A stretch of DNA of 64,000 bases, from positions 744,001-808,000 of the forward strand of contig NZ_CP070225.1 in the NCBI RefSeq assembly GCF_021631985.1, read 5' to 3'. Numbering within the stretch: the stretch's first letter is position 1; each line of letters begins with the position of its first letter. This document shows positions 58,569 to 64,000 of this stretch, piece after piece. Both the position numbers and the translations under genes were made by a program. The notes below the pieces were generated by a model, which ran no database searches, was not told where the DNA came from, and saw only the letters and a program-made list of their open reading frames with translations. The DNA comes from Sandaracinus amylolyticus. GTDB taxonomy: Bacteria > Myxococcota_A > Polyangia > Polyangiales > Sandaracinaceae.

Positions 58569-59261
58569 ATGAGATACACGTCGAGCGCGTTCGCGCGCGT
58601 CTCCGGAGCGCTGATCGCGACCCTCTCGCTCGCGTTCTCGATCCTCTCCACCGCCGCCGCGCGTGCCGACGACGAGCCCGACGCGGTGCACCACGTCGAG
58701 CCTCCACCGGGCCCCGACGACCATCCCGCGACGCTCTCGGTGGAGGTCCACGGAGGTGCCAATGCGCCGATCGAGCGCAGCACGATCTGCCCTCCCGCGG
58801 CGGGGTGCGTGCTCGGGCTCGGCGTGGGCGTCGGGGTGCAGATCGAGCGACGGACCTCCGATCGCGTCGGGCTCTGGGCCGGCTACGACTTCTGGCTGCT
58901 CGACAGCAACGCGGTGTTCGAGCTCGGCGCGCTGCACGCGATCCGCGGGGGCGTCCGCTATGTCTTCGACGACAGCACGATGGTGCATCCCTTCGTCGAC
59001 GCCGGGATCGGGCTGATGGCGTTCGGCGACACCGCGAGCGTCGCGACGGTCGGCGGGCTGATCACCGCGGGCGGTGGGGCCGAGCTCGAGCTCTCCGAGT
59101 CGGTCGTGTTCGTCACGGCGCTCGAGGCCTGGCTCTTCGCGACGGCGCCCTTCGAGACGCGCGACGCGATCGAGCGCGCGAGCGACTTCGGCGTGAACGT
59201 CGCGCTGCAGATCACGATCGGAATCTCGGTGCTGGTCGGGCCCGAGGCGGCGCTCCGATGA
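58569..59261 (+). CDS. Secreted protein, probable outer-membrane beta-barrel
   Basis: A 230-residue product with a signal peptide (cleavage near AAARA/DDEP) and a short Pro/Asp-rich linker. The rest alternates strands of 8-12 residues with Gly and aromatic ends (LSVEVHGGANAPIE; GVGVGVQIERR; VGLWAGYDFWLLD; IRGGVRYVFDDST; VALQITIGISVLVG), typical of an 8-stranded barrel of the OmpA/porin type. It ends in LR rather than the usual terminal Phe. A role in the outer membrane is inferred from this pattern only. It is followed by the FHA cluster after 88 bp. Confidence 0.78.
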   Translation: MRYTSSAFARVSGALIATLSLAFSILSTAAARADDEPDAVHHVEPPPGPDDHPATLSVEVHGGANAPIERSTICPPAAGCVLGLGVGVGVQIERRTSDRVGLWAGYDFWLLDSNAVFELGALHAIRGGVRYVFDDSTMVHPFVDAGIGLMAFGDTASVATVGGLITAGGGAELELSESVVFVTALEAWLFATAPFETRDAIERASDFGVNVALQITIGISVLVGPEAALR

Positions 59262-59349
59262 GGCACGTGCCCGCGCGAGGACGAGGGGTGTTCGCGACGA
59301 TCTGCGACCTTGACGTACGGACCGCGGGCAGGTTCCACTTGCGCTCGGC

Positions 59350-60759
59350 ATGAACTGCAAGAACTGCGGTCGGCAGAACCCGTCCGGCAGCCTCTACTGC
59401 CAGGACTGCGGGCACCGGCTCGGGGATTGGGTTCCGCCGGAGCGACCGGGGAAGATGCCGACGCCTCCGACCGGCATCGCGCGCCAGAGAGAAGGCGCGC
59501 CCGCGGCGCCCGCGATGCAGGTGTGCCCGCGATGCGGCAGCGCGAACGCGACGCACATGCGGTTCTGCAACAACTGCGGGTTCCAGCTCGGCGGAGCCGC
59601 CCAGGGCGCGCCCGCGGCGGCACCTGCGCCGCAGCCCGCACCGGCGTACGCGTTCTCTCCTCCGCAGCCTCAGCCTGCGTTCTCGCCGCCTGCGTTCTCG
59701 CCGCCGGTCTCGTCGAGCGCGGGGTCGGTGTGCTGGCGATGTCGCGCGGCGGGTGATGCGGGCGCGGAGTTCTGCAAGTTCTGCGGTGCGCGCTACGCGG
59801 ACGATCCTTCGCGCGCGGCGCCCGCCGCGCCCTTCGCGGGGTCGACGGTGGGCTCGGCGATCGCGGCGTACGCGGCGGCCGCGCCGCCTGCGCACAACGG
59901 CGCCGCGCCGATGCCGCAGATGGGCGCGGCACCGATGGGCATGGCGTCGCCGATCGCGATGCACGGCGCGCCCGCGCCGGTGATGTCGCCCGCGCCCGCG
60001 CAGCCGATGCCGGTCTCCGCACCGCGCGCGAGAGAGGCCACGCAGCTCGAGTCGCAGTCTCCGAGGGTCGAGGGTGCGCCGCGCGCGCTGCTCGTCGCGA
60101 TCCTCAAGGACGGCTCGGACGGTCGCGTCTATCCGATCCACGACGAGCAGACCGACATCGGGCGCAGCGAGGGGCACCTCGTGCTCGCCGACGATCCGTA
60201 TCTCTCCGCGCGCCACGCGCGCGTGCTGGTGCGCGGCGATCAGCTCGTCCTGCGCGACCTCGACAGCGTGAACGGGATCTACGTGCGGCTGCGCGAGCCG
60301 GTCGATCTCCACGATGCCGACATGATCCTGCTCGGGCAGCAGGTCGTGCGCTTCGAGGTGCTCGCGGAGAGCGAGCTCCCGCTCGGTCCCGCCACGCATC
60401 GCGGGGTGCTCGTGTTCGGGACCCCCGAGGTCCCGCGCATCGCCCGGCTCGTCCAGTACACGACGGAAGGTGTTGGACGCGACGTGCACTACCTGTATCG
60501 TGACGAGACCGTGATCGGGCGCGAGCAGGGGGACATCGTGTGCACCGACGATCCCTTCATGTCGCGGCGACATGCGGCGATCACCGTCGACCGCTCGCAG
60601 CGACGCTTCGTGCTGCGCGATCTCGGCTCGTCGAACGGCACGGCGATCCGCATCCGCGGTGAGCGCGCGCTGCGCCCCGGGGACCAGTTCCGGATCGGCC
60701 GGCACCTCTTCCGATACGATCGACCCGGCGATCCTGCCGGAGGGCGCGCACAGGCATGA
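59350..60759 (+). CDS. Three zinc ribbons plus two FHA domains, signalling adaptor
   Basis: A 469-residue cytosolic protein. Three zinc ribbons come first: CKNC...CQDC (C3, C6, C17, C20), CPRC...CNNC near residue 60, and CWRC...CKFC near 126. Pro/Ala/Met-rich linkers separate them. Two FHA domains follow: TDIGRSEGHLVLADDPYLSARHARVLV with DLDSVNGIYVR, and TVIGREQGDIVCTDDPFMSRRHAAITV with DLGSSNGTAIR. Each keeps the GR..(S)xxH and NG motifs for phosphothreonine. Such adaptors gather phosphorylated partners. The next gene, a PP2C phosphatase, overlaps by 4 bp (ATGA), and a second FHA protein follows, so the three form a phosphosignalling unit. No Ser/Thr kinase is seen in the window. Confidence 0.93.
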   Translation: MNCKNCGRQNPSGSLYCQDCGHRLGDWVPPERPGKMPTPPTGIARQREGAPAAPAMQVCPRCGSANATHMRFCNNCGFQLGGAAQGAPAAAPAPQPAPAYAFSPPQPQPAFSPPAFSPPVSSSAGSVCWRCRAAGDAGAEFCKFCGARYADDPSRAAPAAPFAGSTVGSAIAAYAAAAPPAHNGAAPMPQMGAAPMGMASPIAMHGAPAPVMSPAPAQPMPVSAPRAREATQLESQSPRVEGAPRALLVAILKDGSDGRVYPIHDEQTDIGRSEGHLVLADDPYLSARHARVLVRGDQLVLRDLDSVNGIYVRLREPVDLHDADMILLGQQVVRFEVLAESELPLGPATHRGVLVFGTPEVPRIARLVQYTTEGVGRDVHYLYRDETVIGREQGDIVCTDDPFMSRRHAAITVDRSQRRFVLRDLGSSNGTAIRIRGERALRPGDQFRIGRHLFRYDRPGDPAGGRAQA

Positions 60760-62906
60760 GCGATCCCCGGAATGCTGCCGCAGGCGCCGGGGAGGGCGCG
60801 AAGGGCGCCGAGGGCGGAGCTGCGCCCGAGGCGCGCGGCACCGGCTCCTCGCTGACCGACGCGGTGGTGGCAGCGCTCGCGAACGTGAGCACGCCTCCGC
60901 CCGCGCCGGCTCCGCCGACCGAGAGCGGCACCCACGGCACGAACCACTCCGCGAACGACGTCGCGCCGGTCAGCCAGACCGTCATCACCGGCGGCGACGC
61001 GACGGAGAAGACGATCGTCGACGCGCCCGAGGTGGAGCGGCCGTCGGGCGAGGCGACCGCAGCGCGCTCGACGTCGGCGCGCGAGGACGACGCGACGGAG
61101 CCATCGCCGATCCAGGCCCCGGTTCCGCACGATGCCCCCCGGCCGAGCGATGCCCCCGGCCCGAGCGATGCTCCCGGCTCGAGCGATGCCGCGCCCAGCG
61201 ATGCCGCTCCGAGCGATGTCGCCCCGAACGATGCGACCGAGCGCGTCGCGACGGTGCAGTCGACCGAGGGCACGCTGATCAGCTCCAGCGAGGGCGAGCC
61301 CACGGTGCGCCTCGGCGGCGCGGTGGTGCAGCACCTGACGCCCGAGAGCGCGAAGGACGCGCCCGAGGGGATCGTCATCCAGTACTACGGCCGCACCGAC
61401 GTCGGCCTCGTGCGCGAGCACAACGAGGACAACTTCCTCGTCGTCGATCTCTCCCAGGAGCGTCGTGGTCTCGGTGAGACGCCGGCGATCCTCAAGACGA
61501 CGCTGGGCGATCGCGGGCTCGTGCTCGCGGTGTGCGACGGCATGGGCGGCGCGGCGGCGGGCGAGGTCGCGTCGCAGATGGCCGTCGACACGATCCACGA
61601 GGTCATGCAGGCGGGCAATCCGCCGAAGGATCGTGATCAGTTCGCGCGTCGTCTGGTGCGCGCAGTGGAAGAGGCGGGCGCGCGCATCTTCTCGGCGGCG
61701 AAGATGGACCGCACGCGTCGTGGCATGGGCACGACCGCGACCGTCGCCGGGATGATCGACTCGACGCTCTTCGTCGGGCAGGTCGGCGACAGCCGCGCGT
61801 ACGTGCTGCGCGGCGATCAGTTCGCGCTGATCACGAAGGACCAGTCGCTCGTCAACCAGCTCATCGAGGCCGGGCAGCTCACCGAAGAAGAGGCCGAGGC
61901 CTTCGAGCACTCGAACATCATCCTGCAGGCGCTCGGGACGACCGAGGAGGTCACGGTCGACCTCACGTTCCTCGAGCTGCGCCGCGGGGATCGCCTGCTG
62001 ATGTGCTCGGACGGGCTCTCGGGCCTCGTCCACGGCGACATGATGCGCGAGGTGCTCAAGAGCTCGCGCGATCTGAGCGAGGCCGCGCAGCAGCTCATCG
62101 CGATGGCGAACGCGGGCGGCGGTCACGACAACATCACCGTGATCGTCGCGGAGTTCGACGGCGCGACGCTGCGTCCCGCGTCGAACGAGGTGCGCGTCGC
62201 GTACCAGCAGTATCCGCTGCCTCCTGCGGATCCCGCGGATGCCGAGCCGCTCCCGCCGCGTCCCACGACGATCAAGTCGGGCGGTCCGAAGCCGGGCGCC
62301 GACGTGAAGGTCGAGCCCACGCGCGACGACGCGTCGGGCGCCGAGGGCGGCGCGAGCGGTCGCTGGTGGGTCGCGGGGCTCGTGCTGCTGCTGATCCTCG
62401 TGTGCGTGGCGGCGGTGATCGTGCTGATGGACACCGGCGAGCACACGAGCGCGGCCGACGTCGCGCCGACCACGCGGGTGACGATCGAGAGCACGGTGTC
62501 GAGCCGTCCGCCGAGCGCGGCGGCGCGCGTTGCCTACGGGCGCGTCGCGGTCGCGACCGACGTCGAAGAGGGCGTGCTCTACGTCGATGGGATCGCGCGC
62601 TCGGGCGCGCCGACCGCGACGCTGACGCTGCCCACGGGCGAGCACCGGCTCGAGGTGCGGCAGGGCGAGGTCCGCATCGCGGAAGCGCGCGTGACGATCG
62701 AGGCCGACACCGAGACGCGTGTGGATCTCACGATGCCGGCGGGCGCGATTCCGGGAGGCGAAGAGCTCGCGGCGACCGCGCCGGCGACGACGCCGGTGGT
62801 CGCGCCGGTGCACGCGCAGCAGCCGGCCGTGCGAGCGCGGGCCGAGAGCTCGCAGGCGCGGCCGATGCCGGCGCAGGCGCCTGCGGAGCCCGGCTCGGTC
62901 CTCTGA
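60756..62906 (+). CDS. Membrane-anchored PP2C-type protein phosphatase with PEGA-like C-terminal domain
   Basis: A 716-residue product. The first 200 residues are a disordered Ala/Pro/Ser/Asp region with a short tandem repeat (PSDAPGPSDAPGSSDA). The PP2C domain, about 205-470, has RTDVGLVREHNEDNF, LAVCDGMGGAAAGEVAS, GTTATVAGMI, VGDSRAYVLR and GHDNITVIVAEF, so all metal-binding Asp are present. It dephosphorylates Ser/Thr. A membrane helix (WWVAGLVLLLILVCVAAVIVLM, about 536-558) leads to a PEGA-like beta domain (GRVAVATDVEEGVLYVDGI; ARVTIEADTETRVDL) outside the membrane, and a Pro/Ala-rich end. It probably reverses kinase signals read by the neighbouring FHA proteins. Confidence 0.93.
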   Translation: MSDPRNAAAGAGEGAKGAEGGAAPEARGTGSSLTDAVVAALANVSTPPPAPAPPTESGTHGTNHSANDVAPVSQTVITGGDATEKTIVDAPEVERPSGEATAARSTSAREDDATEPSPIQAPVPHDAPRPSDAPGPSDAPGSSDAAPSDAAPSDVAPNDATERVATVQSTEGTLISSSEGEPTVRLGGAVVQHLTPESAKDAPEGIVIQYYGRTDVGLVREHNEDNFLVVDLSQERRGLGETPAILKTTLGDRGLVLAVCDGMGGAAAGEVASQMAVDTIHEVMQAGNPPKDRDQFARRLVRAVEEAGARIFSAAKMDRTRRGMGTTATVAGMIDSTLFVGQVGDSRAYVLRGDQFALITKDQSLVNQLIEAGQLTEEEAEAFEHSNIILQALGTTEEVTVDLTFLELRRGDRLLMCSDGLSGLVHGDMMREVLKSSRDLSEAAQQLIAMANAGGGHDNITVIVAEFDGATLRPASNEVRVAYQQYPLPPADPADAEPLPPRPTTIKSGGPKPGADVKVEPTRDDASGAEGGASGRWWVAGLVLLLILVCVAAVIVLMDTGEHTSAADVAPTTRVTIESTVSSRPPSAAARVAYGRVAVATDVEEGVLYVDGIARSGAPTATLTLPTGEHRLEVRQGEVRIAEARVTIEADTETRVDLTMPAGAIPGGEELAATAPATTPVVAPVHAQQPAVRARAESSQARPMPAQAPAEPGSVL

Positions 62907-62924
62907 GCGCGGGAGGGGCGCCCG

Positions 62925-63776
62925 ATGCTCCGCTTGCAGCAGACGTTCGGCGCGCACGCGGGCCGCGTTCGCGAAGTCGATCAGGACGTCGTGCGCTTCG
63001 GGCGACTGCCGACGAACGACTACGCGTTCGATCCGCACGCGGACCTCGACGCGTCGGGCAACCACGCCGAGATCCGCAAGGAGAACGGGCGCTACGTGCT
63101 CGTCGACGTGGGCAGCCGCAACGGCACGCTCGTCAACGGGCGTCCGGTGCAGCGACACGTGCTCGAGGGCGGCGAGGAGATCGAGTTCGGCACCGGCGGC
63201 CCGCGCGTGCGCGTGGAGATCACGGCGCAGGCGTCGACGGGACGCGGCGCACCGACCGCGCCTGCGACGCCGATCGCGCCGATCGACGTGCCGGTGTCGC
63301 CACAAGGACCGACCGCCTTCGCGCCGCCGATCGGCGGGGCCGCGGTGCCGACCCCGCAGTGGCCAGCGTCATCGCCGCCGTTCGGGCCGCCGGTCGCGGC
63401 GGTGCCACCGAGCGCAGTGCCACTGCCGCCGAGCGCGGTGCCACCGAGCGCAGCGCCGCCGCCGATGGTGCTCTCGCCGGCGCCGATCCCACCGGGCGGA
63501 TCGCCGAAGCTCTACGGGCAGAAGACCGTCGATCTGATGATCCAGTCGGCGGTCGCTGCATCGAGCCCGGGCGCGGGCACGCCCGCGCCGATCCCACCGA
63601 GCGCCGCGCACGACACCGCGTACATCCGGAAGATCGCGGACGATGCCGCGGGCAAGAAGTCGCGGCCGATGGTGTTCGTGCTCGCGATCGTGCTCGCGCT
63701 CTTCCTGGTCGTGCTCTGCGGCGTGTCCGGGATCATCGCGGTGCTCTGGCTGCGCGCGTACGGAAGCGCGCTCTAG
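62925..63776 (+). CDS. FHA-domain protein with a C-terminal membrane helix
   Basis: A 283-residue product with gggagggg upstream of ATG 62925. The FHA domain, residues 1-105, contains RFGRLPTNDYAFD, NHAEIRKENGRYVLVD and SRNGTLVNGRPVQRH, with the Arg, His and Asn for phosphothreonine binding. A long Pro/Ala/Ser linker follows (about 110-245), then one membrane helix (PMVFVLAIVLALFLVVLCGV) and a short end, so it is tail-anchored with the FHA domain in the cytosol. It lies in the same run as the zinc-ribbon FHA protein and PP2C and probably recruits a phosphorylated partner to the membrane. Confidence 0.9.
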   Translation: MLRLQQTFGAHAGRVREVDQDVVRFGRLPTNDYAFDPHADLDASGNHAEIRKENGRYVLVDVGSRNGTLVNGRPVQRHVLEGGEEIEFGTGGPRVRVEITAQASTGRGAPTAPATPIAPIDVPVSPQGPTAFAPPIGGAAVPTPQWPASSPPFGPPVAAVPPSAVPLPPSAVPPSAAPPPMVLSPAPIPPGGSPKLYGQKTVDLMIQSAVAASSPGAGTPAPIPPSAAHDTAYIRKIADDAAGKKSRPMVFVLAIVLALFLVVLCGVSGIIAVLWLRAYGSAL

Positions 63777-63832
63777 GCCGCTTTCTTGACCCTGCGCGCG
63801 CCCGCGTTCGAAAAGGACCGCGGAGGGTCACG

Positions 63833-64000
63833 ATGTACGACGGTTCGCGGGTCACGGACGCGGTCGAGTACTGGCGTCGTCGCGGCGAGCTCAAGGGCGC
63901 GCTCACCGTCGTGCGCGGGCGCAAGCCGGAGCGCTTCCGATGGCGTCGCGCGGTCGGCGCGGTGAGCCAGAGCGTGGGCGCGCTGAGCGGTCGCGATCGT
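63833..64000 (+). CDS. Start of a gene cut by the window edge, function unknown
   Basis: An ATG at 63833 preceded by cggaggg (63821-63827) at normal spacing begins a frame open to the window end, 56 codons: MYDGSRVTDAVEYWRRRGE, then a basic stretch (GRKPERFRWRRAV) and a Ser/Gly region. The strong ribosome site and high third-position GC support it. There is too little to assign a family. It comes 56 bp after the membrane FHA gene and may belong to the same unit. Confidence 0.7.
   Translation, partial: MYDGSRVTDAVEYWRRRGELKGALTVVRGRKPERFRWRRAVGAVSQSVGALSGRDR

Overview
The window is about 70% GC, with G or C at nearly every third codon position. It is dense in lipoproteins, FHA/PP2C signalling proteins, TPR proteins, von Willebrand A and MopE-like modules, an NtrC-type regulator and sigma-70-family factors. 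Together these point to a myxobacterium (Myxococcota), possibly of the Sandaracinus/Polyangia type. That placement is inferred from gene style; there is no rRNA here to confirm it. Both edges cut a gene: a giant TPR protein at the left (minus strand) and an unidentified gene at the right (plus strand).

Layout. Positions 1-9371: giant TPR protein, PdxH, a retropepsin-like lipoprotein, a DEDDh exonuclease with a WYL-like tail, and a 647-residue protein of unknown role. 9372-13056: a cold-shock protein with a structured leader, a small conserved protein, a patatin-like phospholipase and a metal/cobalamin-type binding protein. 13078-25349: a mosaic amidohydrolase lipoprotein, divergent from a 2591-residue RHS protein that ends in a Hint domain and a short PD-(D/E)xK-like nuclease tip; the next gene overlaps it as ATGA and is its likely immunity gene. 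25346-26894: a small secreted protein, PanD, tRNA-Leu(UAA) and a pseudo-receiver. 26983-36558: a metal-resistance block with a His-tailed EamA transporter divergent from a tightly overlapped RND efflux operon (adaptor, pump, outer-membrane factor, a 33-residue membrane peptide, histidine kinase, sigma-54 activator). 36821-41010: what looks like a copper-response group, with a CorE-like sigma factor carrying a cysteine-rich tail, a multicopper oxidase, Cys-rich lipoproteins and a 54-residue metallothionein-like protein with five C-x-C pairs. 41254-53992: housekeeping and hypothetical genes (fructosamine-kinase-like, LMW phosphatase, L,D-transpeptidase, thymidine kinase, metallo-hydrolase, RpoH-like sigma, and a LigD-type protein with no ligase domain). 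54154-58452: a SYLF lipoprotein, tRNA-Thr(CGU), threonine aldolase and a TPR lipoprotein. 58569-64000: an FHA/PP2C/FHA signalling cluster.

The most novel candidates are: the RHS-Hint-nuclease/immunity pair; the metal-response blocks with their two tiny genes (33-residue peptide and metallothionein-like protein); the palindromic element between the EamA gene and the RND operon; the exonuclease-WYL fusion; and the LigD-like PE-POL protein lacking a ligase. Four convergent gene pairs end in back-to-back stops sharing the palindrome TGATCA, a sign of extreme gene packing.
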